From assembly GCF_934754915.1 (NCBI RefSeq), contig NZ_CAKVKB010000004.1:1-64000 (forward strand): a stretch of DNA of 64,000 bases, given 5' to 3'. The translations under genes and the position numbers were made by a program. The number at the start of each line of letters is the position of its first letter. The first letter of the stretch is position 1. Shown in pieces: positions 16,784-25,729 of the stretch. The notes beneath the pieces are model-generated. The model was not told where the DNA came from, did no database searches, and saw only the letters and a list, made by a program, of their open reading frames with translations. The DNA is from an uncultured Clostridium sp. Its GTDB lineage: Bacteria; Bacillota; Clostridia; Clostridiales; Clostridiaceae.

Positions 16784-17992
16784 TTATGAAATACAACCTA
16801 CTGAAAATGCTTTATGCAATATATTTATAGCACTTACAGCATCTTTAGCATGAACAAGACACCATATAGTCATATGAGAATCTGCTGTCTGGAGAACTTC
16901 AATATTATTTTCATTAAGTGATTTTATTATTCTTGCCATAACTCCTGGTGTTCCTTTCATTCCAGCACCTATAACTGCAACTTTGCTACATTCTTCAATC
17001 AGGCTGTATTTAAAATTATCCTTTTTTAATAATGTTTCTACAATTTCTTTGTCTGCTTTATTTATTGTAAATATCTGATTATCCGGAAATATGTTTATGA
17101 GATCTAGACTTATCTTATTAGCTGCAAGAACTTCAAGTATGCTATTGTATTTATCATTTCCAGAATTATCATTTCTATTAATAGAAACCTGTATTCGATC
17201 TCCCTGACTTGTTATTCCTGACATTATTCTCTTATTTTTTCTGTCACCAAAATTATTTATCAATGTTCCTCTGCAATCATTCATAGTATTTTTTATCATA
17301 AGCGGAATATTACCTTCCATAGCAATTTCAACAGCTTTAGGATGAATTACTTTTGCACCTTGATCTGCAAGCTGAAATACTTCATTATAACTTATTACAT
17401 CTATTAAATCAGCATCTTTTACTATTCTAGGATCTGCTGTCATAATTCCATCAACATCTGTATATATTTCTATCATAGAAGCGTTTAGTGCAACTCCCAA
17501 TAATGATGCTGATGTGTCACTTCCACCTCTTCCAAGAGTAGTAAGATATCCATCTTCAGTGGCTCCCTGAAATCCAGTTATTACAGGAACCATTCCTTGA
17601 TTTACAATTTCTAGTATTCTCTTAGGATTTACTTTCATGCATCTAGCATCTGTAAAATTACTATCCGTTGTAATTCCAGCCTGCCATCCTGTAAGTGGAA
17701 CTGCATTTATTCCTTTATTATATAAATCATTGCTCATTACTACTGAGCTTATAGTCTCACCACAACACATGAGCAGATCCTGAGCTAATCTGTTTGCATT
17801 TTTAAAATCTTCATTTACAAGTGATAATAAAGTATCAGTAGCATAAGGTGCTCCTTTTCTTCCCATTGCAGATACAACTACAACAGGACTGTACCCGTCT
17901 TTTAAAGCTCCCTTTACCTTTTCAATTACTTTAGCTCTGTTTTCTTCAGTAGAAACTGAAGTCCCCCCAAATTTTTGTACAATTATTTTCAT
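16784..17992 (-). CDS. lysC: Aspartate kinase
   Basis: A 402-residue aspartokinase that phosphorylates aspartate at the start of lysine, threonine, methionine and diaminopimelate synthesis. The N-terminal kinase motif KFGGTSV and the GRGGSDTSASLLG segment are present, and two ACT regulatory regions lie after about residue 270. I start at MKIIVQKF because GGGAGG lies 7 nt upstream; a longer frame adds ten residues without a site. No lysine riboswitch is seen in the 155-bp upstream gap. It follows ymxH and ends at a terminator. Confidence 0.95.
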   Translation of the reverse strand: MKIIVQKFGGTSVSTEENRAKVIEKVKGALKDGYSPVVVVSAMGRKGAPYATDTLLSLVNEDFKNANRLAQDLLMCCGETISSVVMSNDLYNKGINAVPLTGWQAGITTDSNFTDARCMKVNPKRILEIVNQGMVPVITGFQGATEDGYLTTLGRGGSDTSASLLGVALNASMIEIYTDVDGIMTADPRIVKDADLIDVISYNEVFQLADQGAKVIHPKAVEIAMEGNIPLMIKNTMNDCRGTLINNFGDRKNKRIMSGITSQGDRIQVSINRNDNSGNDKYNSILEVLAANKISLDLINIFPDNQIFTINKADKEIVETLLKKDNFKYSLIEECSKVAVIGAGMKGTPGVMARIIKSLNENNIEVLQTADSHMTIWCLVHAKDAVSAINILHKAFSVGCIS

Positions 17993-18177
17993 TATTGTTC
18001 CTCCCAAAATATTGATGTTCAAATACTAATTTTTATTTTCGGTAGTTCCAATAAATATTATAATACTTATTCTCTGTTTTTTTAATTTTTCACTATATAT
18101 TTTAAAATTCTTTTATATTTTGCTAAATACTTTTAAAAATTTTTAATTATATTTAGATAAATTATCAAAATTTCAAT

Positions 18178-18459
18178 TTACAATTTAACTCTTTTTATAT
18201 TTTCATCATCAGCATCTAAAATTATAGTCTTTGAACCAATTTTTTTCACACAATCCCATGGTATTTCTAAAAAATCCTTACTACTGAAAAAATTAAACTT
18301 TCCTCCATTCAAATTCACTATAAGGTATTTAAAAGTTCCTTCATCATCGATTATTAAATCATTATTTATAAGATAATCATATTTCTCACCATCATTAATA
18401 TTTATCATTTCATATTTTTCTATATCACTAAGATATTTTATGTTACTTTCTTCTTTCAT
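18178..18459 (-). CDS. ymxH: YlmC/YmxH-family sporulation protein (PRC-barrel)
   Basis: A 93-residue protein of the YlmC/YmxH family, a PRC-barrel-like fold (segments YEMININDGEKYDYL, and IPWDCVKKIGSKTIIL near the C-terminus). Family members are associated with endospore formers; the biochemical role is unknown. AGGAGG precedes the ATG. It directly follows the M16 peptidase, as ymxH follows mlpA in B. subtilis, which supports the assignment. Confidence 0.85.
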   Translation of the reverse strand: MKEESNIKYLSDIEKYEMININDGEKYDYLINNDLIIDDEGTFKYLIVNLNGGKFNFFSSKDFLEIPWDCVKKIGSKTIILDADDENIKRVKL

Positions 18460-18544
18460 AAAAAATACCTCCTTTATCTCATATACATAATATGAAATAA
18501 GAAGGTATTTTATTACTATTGCACAGATAATGCAATTTTTTAAT

Positions 18545-19852
18545 TTATATTTCTATTTTCCCCTGACTATCTGAATTGTCATAAGCCATTGTATTTTTCA
18601 ATATAATTGAATCAAGTCTTTCATAATCCACATCCTGACCTACATAAGCAGCATTCAAAAGACCTTTTCCAAAACATTTATCAAGAACATATTGAATATC
18701 ATCCTTATTTATTTTATCAATAGTTTCAATAACAAATTCCTGTGTTTTTACCTTATTTCTAAAAAGATAACTCTTTGCATTTGCAAACATTCTTGAGCTT
18801 GTGCTCTCAAGACCTAGAATATAGTTTGCTTTAATCTTTTCTTTATTGATTTCAAGCTGTCTGTCGGTTATTCCATTCTTAACAAACAGAGATAATTCTC
18901 TATCTATAACCTCCAAAGCCTTTTCTCCATAATTTTTATTCAATCCTGCATAAATATTAACTGTTCCAACACCTTGAAAAGGCTGTAAATACGAACCTAT
19001 AGAATAACATAATCCAAGTTCTTCTCTCACTTTCTGGAATAATATAGATGATGCCCCTCCTCCAAATACATTATTCAATATAACAAGAGGATAATTATAT
19101 TCATCTCCATATGGAAGCCCTTTAAGTCCAAGTGATATATGAAGCTGTTCTATTTCCTTTTTAGCATATTTTGAACCGCTTTGTATTTGAATTTCTTCGT
19201 ATTTAGGTTTATATACAGTTTCACTTTTCCACTCTCCAAAATTCTTTTCTATAAGTTCTCTTAATTCCTTGTCATCAAATTTTCCACATACTGAAATAAC
19301 TGAATTATAAGGAGTATATTTTTCCTTTATAAATTTAATTATTTTCTCTTGTGTAAATGATCTTACCAAATCAGCTGTCCCCAATATAGGATTCCCAAGT
19401 GAACTGTTTCCAAAACATGCTTCTGAATGAGCATCATCAAGAACATCTTCTGGAGAATCCTGGCTCATATTTATTTCTTCAATAACAACGCCTTTTTCTT
19501 TTTCAATCTCTTCAGGATCAAATTTTGAATTAAGAAGTATATCAGAAAGTATATCCAATGATAAATCTAAATGTGTATTAAGTGCTTTAACATAATAGCA
19601 AGTGGCTTCTTTGCTTGTAAATGCATTTATCTGCCCACCTACATTTTCAATCTCTTCCATTATCTCTTTTGAAGTTCTTTTTTTTGTTCCTTTAAAAAAC
19701 ATATGCTCAATAAAATGAGAAATTCCATTAATATCATTTTTTTCGTTTCTTGAACCATTCTGTACCATAACACCAACACTTATGGAATTTAAATGTTCTA
19801 TTTTCTCTGTTACAACTCTCAATCCATTTTCAAGGGTGTACATATTAAACAT
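18545..19852 (-). CDS. mlpA: M16-family zinc peptidase
   Basis: A 435-residue processing-peptidase-like metalloprotease. The inverted zinc motif HFIEH lies at 46-50 with the distal glutamate about 77 residues later (the EEIEKEKGVVIEEI region). The C-terminal non-catalytic M16 domain includes the GLKGLPYGD and FGGGASSILFQKVREELG segments. The B. subtilis homologue (MlpA/YmxG) lies next to pnp and ymxH as here; its substrates are unclear. The gene starts with ATG after GGAGGAAGG; a second in-frame ATG is three codons on. It is separated from pnp by a terminator. Confidence 0.92.
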   Translation of the reverse strand: MFNMYTLENGLRVVTEKIEHLNSISVGVMVQNGSRNEKNDINGISHFIEHMFFKGTKKRTSKEIMEEIENVGGQINAFTSKEATCYYVKALNTHLDLSLDILSDILLNSKFDPEEIEKEKGVVIEEINMSQDSPEDVLDDAHSEACFGNSSLGNPILGTADLVRSFTQEKIIKFIKEKYTPYNSVISVCGKFDDKELRELIEKNFGEWKSETVYKPKYEEIQIQSGSKYAKKEIEQLHISLGLKGLPYGDEYNYPLVILNNVFGGGASSILFQKVREELGLCYSIGSYLQPFQGVGTVNIYAGLNKNYGEKALEVIDRELSLFVKNGITDRQLEINKEKIKANYILGLESTSSRMFANAKSYLFRNKVKTQEFVIETIDKINKDDIQYVLDKCFGKGLLNAAYVGQDVDYERLDSIILKNTMAYDNSDSQGKIEI

Positions 19853-19878
19853 TGCATCCTTCCTCCTCTATCACATAT

Positions 19879-19929
19879 TATCTAATATCTAATTACATTA
19901 TTCCCAATTTTATAATCACATATTAGATA
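19879..19929. repeat. Inverted repeat between pnp and the M16 peptidase gene
   Basis: TATCTAATAT (19879-19888) and ATATTAGATA (19920-19929) are perfect 10-bp complements 31 nt apart, just upstream of the M16 gene and beside the pnp terminator. Function unknown. Confidence 0.45.
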
Positions 19930-19931
19930 AA

Positions 19932-19957
19932 AAAAAGGCAATTAAAATTGCCCTTTA
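19932..19957 (-). terminator. pnp terminator
   Basis: GGCAATT, a 2-nt loop and AATTGCC form a tight stem at 19937-19952; the minus strand continues with a run of eight T. It overlaps the pnp stop codon. Confidence 0.85.
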
Positions 19958-22060
19958 TTTTTCTTCCTTCTTTTCCTGATTATCAATCGCATCTTTTCTT
20001 GAAAGATTTATTCTTCCTTGATTATCTATTTCAGTAACCTTGACTAAAATTTCATCTCCAACAGAAACAACATCTTCTACTTTTTCAACTCTTTCTTTAG
20101 CAAGTTTTGAAATATGAACTAATCCTTCTTTATTTGGAAGAATTTCAACAAAGGCTCCAAATGTAGTTGTTTTTGTAACTTTACCTAAGTAAACTTCACC
20201 TACTTCAACTTCTTTTGTTAATCCTTCAATTATCTTTTTAGCAGCATTTACACCTTCATGATCACTTGAACTTATAAATACTGTTCCATCTTCTTTTATA
20301 TCAATCTTAACACCAGTATCAGCTATTATCTTATTGATAACCTTACCGCCTGTTCCGATTACATCTCTTATCTTATCAGGATTTATAGTCATCACTTCAG
20401 TTTTTGGTGCATATATAGATACATCTTTTCTTGGTCCAGGCATACACTCATTAATTTTATCTATAATTTTAAGTCTTGCTTTTCTTGCATCTCTTATTGC
20501 ATTTTCAACAACATTAAAGCTGAATCCTTGAAGTTTTGTATCAACTTGAATAGATGTTATACCTTCAGTTGTACCTGCAACTTTGAAATCCATATCTCCA
20601 AAGAAATCTTCGATGCCTTGAATATCTGTTATTACTTGTTCTTTAGTTAAATCGTCAGAAGTTATCAATCCCATTGCAATACCTGCTGCTGGTCTCTTTA
20701 TTGGAACTCCTGCATCTAATAATGCTAATGTAGAACCACATACAGATGCCTGTGATGTTGATCCATTAGAACTTAAAACTTCTGATACTAATCTTATTGT
20801 ATAAGGGAATTCTTCTTCTGATGGAATCAATGGTTCAAGTGCTCTTTCAGCTAAAGCTCCATGTCCAATTTCTCTTCTTCCTGGACCTCTTAAAGGTTTT
20901 ACTTCTCCAACACTATATCCTGGGAAATTATAGTGATGCATATATCTTTTAGATTGTGTTTCATCAATACCATCTAAAATTTGAATTTCACTAATAGAAC
21001 CTAAAGTAGCTACAGTCATTACCTGAGTTAATCCTCTTGTAAATAAACCTGTACCATGAGTTCTTGGAAGTATTCCAACTTCACATCCTAAAGGTCTTAT
21101 TTCATCAAATGCTCTTCCATCTGGTCTTCTCTTTTCGTTTAAAAGCATATTTCTTACAATCTTCTTTTGAGTTGTATAAAGAACTTCTTTTATGTCAGCC
21201 ATATTATCTGGATATTTTTCAGCAAATTCTTCATTAACTTTCTCGTTTACTGCATCTATTGCTGCATTTCTTTCATCTTTATCCATGATATACATTGCTT
21301 CCTTAACCATATCAAAAGAAAAATCTTTTACTTCTTTTTCAAGTTCAGGATCTACTTTATATAATACTGGTTCATCTTTTTTCTTTCCAAATTTAGCTAC
21401 AGCTTCTTCTTGGAAAGATATTATTTTCTGACATTCATTAAAACCATATTTTATGGCATCAATCATTGTATCTTCTGGTATTTCATTACCACCAGCTTCA
21501 ATCATCATTACTTTTTCTTTTGTAGCACATACTGTTAAATGAAGTATGCTCTTTTCTCTTCCTTCACTATCTGGATTAGTAACTAATTTACCATCAATTA
21601 ATCCAACTTGAACTGCTGCTGCAGGAATTGTATAAGGAATACTTGATAAGCATAAAGCTAATGATGCTGCATTTATTGCTAATATTTCAGGAAGAACATC
21701 CTTTTCTACAGAAACTACTGTAGAAACAACCTGCACATCATTTCTATATCCTTTTGGAAATAAAGGTCTTATTGTTCTATCAACAGCTCTTCCATTTAAA
21801 ATAGCTTTTTCAGATGGTCTTCCTTCTCTTTTTATAAATCCACCTGGAATCTTACCAACTGCATATAGTCTTTCTTCATATTCAACACTTAATGGGAAGA
21901 AATCAATTCCTTCTCTTGGTTCTTCTGATGCATTAACATTTGTCATTATAACTGTATCGCCATAACTTGTTAATGTTGCTGCATTGGATAACATACCTAT
22001 TTTCCCGAATTCAACTTTAAGTTCTCTTCCAGCGATTTCAGTACTTAAAACGTTATTCAT
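19955..22060 (-). CDS. pnp: Polyribonucleotide nucleotidyltransferase
   Basis: A 701-residue phosphorolytic 3'-5' exoribonuclease that degrades mRNA and can add heteropolymeric tails. It has two RNase PH domains (about 1-220 and 310-540) with an alpha-helical linker, a KH domain ([15 protein letters not shown] near 555-570) and an S1 domain ([20 protein letters not shown] near 625). Length and all domains are standard. GGGAGG lies 11 nt before the ATG, slightly far. It follows rpsO, the near-universal bacterial pairing, although a terminator lies between them. Confidence 0.98.
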   Translation of the reverse strand: MNNVLSTEIAGRELKVEFGKIGMLSNAATLTSYGDTVIMTNVNASEEPREGIDFFPLSVEYEERLYAVGKIPGGFIKREGRPSEKAILNGRAVDRTIRPLFPKGYRNDVQVVSTVVSVEKDVLPEILAINAASLALCLSSIPYTIPAAAVQVGLIDGKLVTNPDSEGREKSILHLTVCATKEKVMMIEAGGNEIPEDTMIDAIKYGFNECQKIISFQEEAVAKFGKKKDEPVLYKVDPELEKEVKDFSFDMVKEAMYIMDKDERNAAIDAVNEKVNEEFAEKYPDNMADIKEVLYTTQKKIVRNMLLNEKRRPDGRAFDEIRPLGCEVGILPRTHGTGLFTRGLTQVMTVATLGSISEIQILDGIDETQSKRYMHHYNFPGYSVGEVKPLRGPGRREIGHGALAERALEPLIPSEEEFPYTIRLVSEVLSSNGSTSQASVCGSTLALLDAGVPIKRPAAGIAMGLITSDDLTKEQVITDIQGIEDFFGDMDFKVAGTTEGITSIQVDTKLQGFSFNVVENAIRDARKARLKIIDKINECMPGPRKDVSIYAPKTEVMTINPDKIRDVIGTGGKVINKIIADTGVKIDIKEDGTVFISSSDHEGVNAAKKIIEGLTKEVEVGEVYLGKVTKTTTFGAFVEILPNKEGLVHISKLAKERVEKVEDVVSVGDEILVKVTEIDNQGRINLSRKDAIDNQEKKEEK

Positions 22061-22133
22061 AAATTGTACGACCTCCCTTCAGGTTCATCAAAATATTTCA
22101 TTTTTAGTTTATTTTTAAGATTTTTTAAAATAA

Positions 22134-22155
22134 TAGAGCGGAAAACTCCGCTCTA
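22134..22155 (-). terminator. rpsO terminator
   Basis: Perfect 9-bp stem TAGAGCGGA, AAAC loop, TCCGCTCTA, followed on the minus strand by TTATTTTAAAAAA. It starts 5 nt after the rpsO stop; read-through to pnp is likely partial. Confidence 0.85.
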
Positions 22156-22159
22156 AAAA

Positions 22160-22423
22160 TTATCTTCTTAAACCTAATTCTTTGATTAAAGTTCTGTATC
22201 TTTCAATATCTTGCTCAGCTAAATAGTTTAAAAGACCTCTTCTTTGACCAACCATCATTAATAAACCTCTTCTTGAATGGTGATCTTTTTTGTGAACTTT
22301 TAAGTGTTCAGTTAAAGATTTTATTCTTTCAGTAAGTAAAGCTACTTGAACTTCTGGAGAACCAGTATCTCCTTCACTTCTACCATACTTTTTGATTATT
22401 TCTAATTTTGTTGCCTTATCCAT
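22160..22423 (-). CDS. rpsO: 30S ribosomal protein S15
   Basis: An 87-residue primary-binding protein of the 30S platform that contacts 16S rRNA helices 20-22. The family core [17 protein letters not shown] and the [12 protein letters not shown] motif are intact. The ATG follows GGAGGTG. It has its own promoter, which overlaps the end of ribF, and a folded leader of about 80 nt that probably serves S15 autoregulation. It lies between ribF and pnp. Confidence 0.98.
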   Translation of the reverse strand: MDKATKLEIIKKYGRSEGDTGSPEVQVALLTERIKSLTEHLKVHKKDHHSRRGLLMMVGQRRGLLNYLAEQDIERYRTLIKELGLRR

Positions 22424-22507
22424 TATAAGCGCACCTCCGTGTAACTTTTTTTATTATCCCCTAGTTCCAAGTAAAAAGACGGCACCTTTAAACTTAGGAT
22501 TAGGTTC
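22424..22507 (-). promoter_or_regulatory. rpsO structured leader (candidate S15 autoregulatory RNA)
   Basis: The minus-strand RNA can fold CCTA with TAGG, inside it CCTAAGT with ACTTGG, and inside that AAAG with CTTT around GGTGCCGT. This stacked helix lies between the promoter and the ribosome binding site, the position of known S15 leaders. The structure was judged by eye. Confidence 0.5.
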
Positions 22508-22513
22508 ACGAGT

Positions 22514-22542
22514 ATTATATCAAAAGTAATGCTTATTGTAAA
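22514..22542 (-). promoter_or_regulatory. rpsO sigma-A promoter
   Basis: Minus strand: TTTACA (22537-22542), 17-nt spacer, TATAAT (22514-22519). The -35 directly abuts the ribF stop codon. Confidence 0.8.
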
Positions 22543-23478
22543 CTAAATTCTTAAAGTTGACATATAATTCTCATTATATGCAAAATTTTCATCCTTCTGA
22601 AGCTGAGACTTCAATTGTTCTATACCATTGAATTTTTTCTCATTGCGGATTTTTTTCATAAAAAATACTTCTATATTGTCACCATATATGTTTTCATTAA
22701 AATCTAATATATAAGTTTCTATTGTAAGTTTTTTTCCTGCAACTGTAGGATTATTTCCTACTGATGTTATTCCCTTATATATAATATTATTTACCCTAAC
22801 ATTAGTATAATATACACCTACTGCTGGCAAAATAGATTTTTTATCATAATTCAAATTTGCTGTAGGAAATCCAATAGTTCTTCCAATCTTCCTTCCATGC
22901 ATTACTTCTCCAGAAAGCATAAAAGGACGACCAAGCATTTTATATGCTTTATCTATATCACCATATTCTATTGCTTCTCTGATTCTTGTACTGCTTATTG
23001 TTTCATTTTCATAATTACATGGTTCCATTATGAAAAGTTGAAACCCATAATTTTTTTGAAACTTTTTCAAAAGATTTATATCTCCCATATTTCTATATCC
23101 AAATTTATAATTAAATCCAACAACAATACCTTTTGCATTAAATTTCTCTATTAAGAATTTTATGAATTCCTCTGGAGTCATTTTCATAAACTCATCATCA
23201 AATTCCTGAAAATACAGCATATCTATATTACACTCTTCCAGAATCCTTGCTTTTTCTTCATTACTCATAAGAAGTTTTGGAGCATCGTTCTTATTAAGAA
23301 CTGCCCTAGGATGATTTTTAAAAGTATAAACTATACTTTTCCCTCCATTTTTCTCAGCTTCATTACGGACCTTACGTATTAGTGAAAGATGGCCAAGATG
23401 TAATCCGTCAAAACTTCCAAGAGCTATATAATTGTCAGAAGTCTGTATATCCTTTAAATCTTTATCTGTAACAATCAT
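22543..23478 (-). CDS. ribF: Bifunctional riboflavin kinase / FAD synthetase
   Basis: A 311-residue enzyme converting riboflavin to FMN and FMN to FAD. The N-terminal adenylyltransferase domain has the nucleotidyl-transfer motif GSFDGLHLGH (HLGH 27-30) and SSTRIREAI near 155. The C-terminal kinase domain has IGFPTANL and ITSVGNNPTV. AGGAG precedes the ATG. It is the last gene of the rimP-nusA-infB operon, 15 bp after truB. Confidence 0.96.
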   Translation of the reverse strand: MIVTDKDLKDIQTSDNYIALGSFDGLHLGHLSLIRKVRNEAEKNGGKSIVYTFKNHPRAVLNKNDAPKLLMSNEEKARILEECNIDMLYFQEFDDEFMKMTPEEFIKFLIEKFNAKGIVVGFNYKFGYRNMGDINLLKKFQKNYGFQLFIMEPCNYENETISSTRIREAIEYGDIDKAYKMLGRPFMLSGEVMHGRKIGRTIGFPTANLNYDKKSILPAVGVYYTNVRVNNIIYKGITSVGNNPTVAGKKLTIETYILDFNENIYGDNIEVFFMKKIRNEKKFNGIEQLKSQLQKDENFAYNENYMSTLRI

Positions 23479-23493
23479 TTTCTTACTCCTAAA

Positions 23494-24369
23494 TCAAAGC
23501 AATAATTTTTCAATTTTGAAGCCTCTGTCTTCCTGTTTTCCGAGACCTATAAACAAACCATCAGTATCATAAACCCTGTATAATACTCCCTGTTCTCTCT
23601 TTTCATTAGTAAGTCTTCTATCAAATACATTTACACCATTTCTTAACAGCTTTGTAAAAGAACTATTTACAATAAGCTTCGGAAAATTGTCCAAAGCTTT
23701 TTCCATTGTTATAAGATGATTTTCTATATTTTCTTCTGTAAGTTCATCAATATTAATACTATCTGCTTCATTAAAAATAGAAGTCGAACATCTATTAAGC
23801 ATAGTCATTACTGCACCCGTATTAAGTTTTTCACCAATATCATAACACAAACTTCTTATATATGTACCTTTGGAACATGTTACAGTCATGGTTATATATG
23901 GAAGTTCCATCTTTATGTCTGTTATGTTATGTATCGTAATCCTTCTTGCTTCTCTTTCAACTTCTATTCCCTGTCTTGCAAGATCATAAAGTCTTACTCC
24001 ATTCTTCTTGAGTGCAGAATACATTGGAGGCACTTGATCATATTCACCCACAAAACTTAAAACTACATTCATAGCTTCTTCTTCTGTTATATGCGAAGCA
24101 TCTTTTTCTTCTATAACTTCACCTTCAAGGTCATATGTAGTTGTCTTTTTCCCAAGAAGAAGTCTCACCTCATATGACTTTGAAGCATTCATTATATAAT
24201 CTATTATTTTAGTTGCTTTTCCTAAAGCTACTGGAAGAACTCCTGTTGCTTCAGGATCTAAAGTACCCGTATGTCCAACTTTTTTTTCGTGTGCCAGAAA
24301 TTTAATTTTTCGTACTACATCAAAGGAAGACATACCCTTATTTTTATACACATTCAATATTCCATTCAT
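23494..24369 (-). CDS. truB: tRNA pseudouridine(55) synthase
   Basis: A 291-residue pseudouridine synthase acting on U55 of the tRNA T-loop. The catalytic aspartate Asp38 lies in HTGTLDPEATGVLP. The GVRLYDLARQGIEVER and CSKGTYIRSLCYDIG motifs follow, and a small PUA-like C-terminal region is present. AGGAAG precedes the ATG. It lies between nrnA and ribF in the conserved operon. Confidence 0.97.
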   Translation of the reverse strand: MNGILNVYKNKGMSSFDVVRKIKFLAHEKKVGHTGTLDPEATGVLPVALGKATKIIDYIMNASKSYEVRLLLGKKTTTYDLEGEVIEEKDASHITEEEAMNVVLSFVGEYDQVPPMYSALKKNGVRLYDLARQGIEVEREARRITIHNITDIKMELPYITMTVTCSKGTYIRSLCYDIGEKLNTGAVMTMLNRCSTSIFNEADSINIDELTEENIENHLITMEKALDNFPKLIVNSSFTKLLRNGVNVFDRRLTNEKREQGVLYRVYDTDGLFIGLGKQEDRGFKIEKLLL

Positions 24370-24386
24370 ATATGCACTTCCTAATT

Positions 24387-25364
24387 TTATAATTCCATTT
24401 CTTCTTTTAGTGCTTTCAATAAATTTTCCTTTGCTTTTTCAATATCAATATTTTTCTGCATAAGACCTGCTGCCTTAACATGACCGCCACCGCCAAAAAT
24501 TTCTGCTACTTTTCTGACATCAACATCATTTTTTGATCTTAAACTGCTCTTTGTGCCTTCTTCAACTTCTTTTAAAAGAAGTGATACTTCAACACCTTTT
24601 ATGCCAAGACCCATAGAAATAATATCTGAAGTATCTACATTTGGAAGATTAAAACTTTCAAGCAATCCTTTTGGTATGGAAAGAACTGCCACTTTATTAT
24701 CTAAAACAAGTTCCATATTGGATAATACTGTTCCCATTAGCTTGATTTTTTCAAATGGCTTGTTATCAAACAAACTGCTGTGTATTTCACTATTTTTTAC
24801 TCCACACTCTATAAGTTCTGCTGCTATTAAATGGGTTCTTTTTGTAACATTGGAATGCCTAAATGAACCTGTATCTGTAACAAGACCTGTATAAATTCCA
24901 TTTCCTATAGCTTTTATATTGTCATTTTCTTGTTGTAAATCTATATTAAACTCTTTTATAAGCATATATACAATTTCACATGCTGCTGCTGCTTTTGAAT
25001 CAACAAAATTGATATGGCCATAATTTTCATTTGATATATGATGATCCATGTTAATTATAGTTCCTTTATAATTGCTTAAATCAGCACTTATTCTTTCTAC
25101 ATTCCCACAATCCAAAACAATAACCAAATCAGTTCTTTTATCAGGTTCTGTTATTTCTCCATTAATTTCTTCACTATATAAAATGTAAGAGAAGTTATCA
25201 GAGATAACGTCTCTTGAAATTACATATGAGTCCTTTCCCATATATCTTAAGGCATTCAACAGAGCCAATGTGCTTCCTATAGCATCACCATCAGGTGATG
25301 TGTGAAATGATAATCCAATTCTACTTGCTTTTAATATTGCTTCTTTTATTAAACTCAAACTCAT
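24387..25364 (-). CDS. nrnA: DHH/DHHA1 phosphoesterase, nanoRNase/pAp phosphatase
   Basis: A 325-residue DHH-family enzyme that degrades 2-5 nt RNAs and dephosphorylates pAp in Bacillus. Metal-binding motifs are SPDGDAIGS (motif I), VLDCGN (motif II), MDHH (motif III) and the DHHA1 motif GGGHVKAAG near residue 295. Its ATG overlaps the rbfA stop (TAATG) and there is no strong ribosome binding site, so translation is probably coupled. c-di-AMP/pApA hydrolysis is also possible for this family. Confidence 0.92.
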   Translation of the reverse strand: MSLSLIKEAILKASRIGLSFHTSPDGDAIGSTLALLNALRYMGKDSYVISRDVISDNFSYILYSEEINGEITEPDKRTDLVIVLDCGNVERISADLSNYKGTIINMDHHISNENYGHINFVDSKAAAACEIVYMLIKEFNIDLQQENDNIKAIGNGIYTGLVTDTGSFRHSNVTKRTHLIAAELIECGVKNSEIHSSLFDNKPFEKIKLMGTVLSNMELVLDNKVAVLSIPKGLLESFNLPNVDTSDIISMGLGIKGVEVSLLLKEVEEGTKSSLRSKNDVDVRKVAEIFGGGGHVKAAGLMQKNIDIEKAKENLLKALKEEMEL

Positions 25365-25717
25365 TATTTCTTACTACTTATCTTTTGAATTAATTCATCC
25401 ATATGCATACCATAATTTATAGAATCATCCAATTCAATAATTATTTCAGGACAATGTCTTAAGTTTATCTTCTGTCCTACAGTCTTTCTTATAAATCCAC
25501 TAGCACCCTTTAATGCTGCAAGATTTGTTTGCTTTTCTTCTTCATCATTGCAGAAAATGCTAACATATACTTTTGCATATCTTAAATCCTTAGTAACCTT
25601 AACATCTGTAACAGATATCATGGCTGTAAGTCTTGGGTCTTTTATCTCATTTTGAATCAAGCTGCTTATTTCTCTTTTGAATTCTTCGTTGATTCTTCCA
25701 CCTCTGTAGTTTGCCAA
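25364..25717 (-). CDS. rbfA: 30S ribosome-binding factor A
   Basis: A 117-residue single-KH maturation factor for the 30S subunit and 16S rRNA 5' end. The start MANYRGGRINEEF and the LRYAKVYVSIF core are typical. I take the TTG at 25717: AGAGGTG lies just upstream, and a longer frame would start at the GTG inside that site. It follows infB by 12 bp and its stop overlaps the nrnA start. Confidence 0.95.
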   Translation of the reverse strand: MANYRGGRINEEFKREISSLIQNEIKDPRLTAMISVTDVKVTKDLRYAKVYVSIFCNDEEEKQTNLAALKGASGFIRKTVGQKINLRHCPEIIIELDDSINYGMHMDELIQKISSKK

Positions 25718-25729
25718 ATCTATCACCTC

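Noticed and set aside
18023..18177. Lysine riboswitch before lysC
   Set aside because: The 155-bp gap is uniformly AT-rich, shorter than a typical L-box, and shows none of its conserved helices.
18520..18538. Terminator on the plus strand (ATTGCA...TGCAAT followed by T6)
   Set aside because: Nothing is transcribed towards it on the plus strand, and on the minus strand, as the end of the M16 gene, it lacks a T tract.
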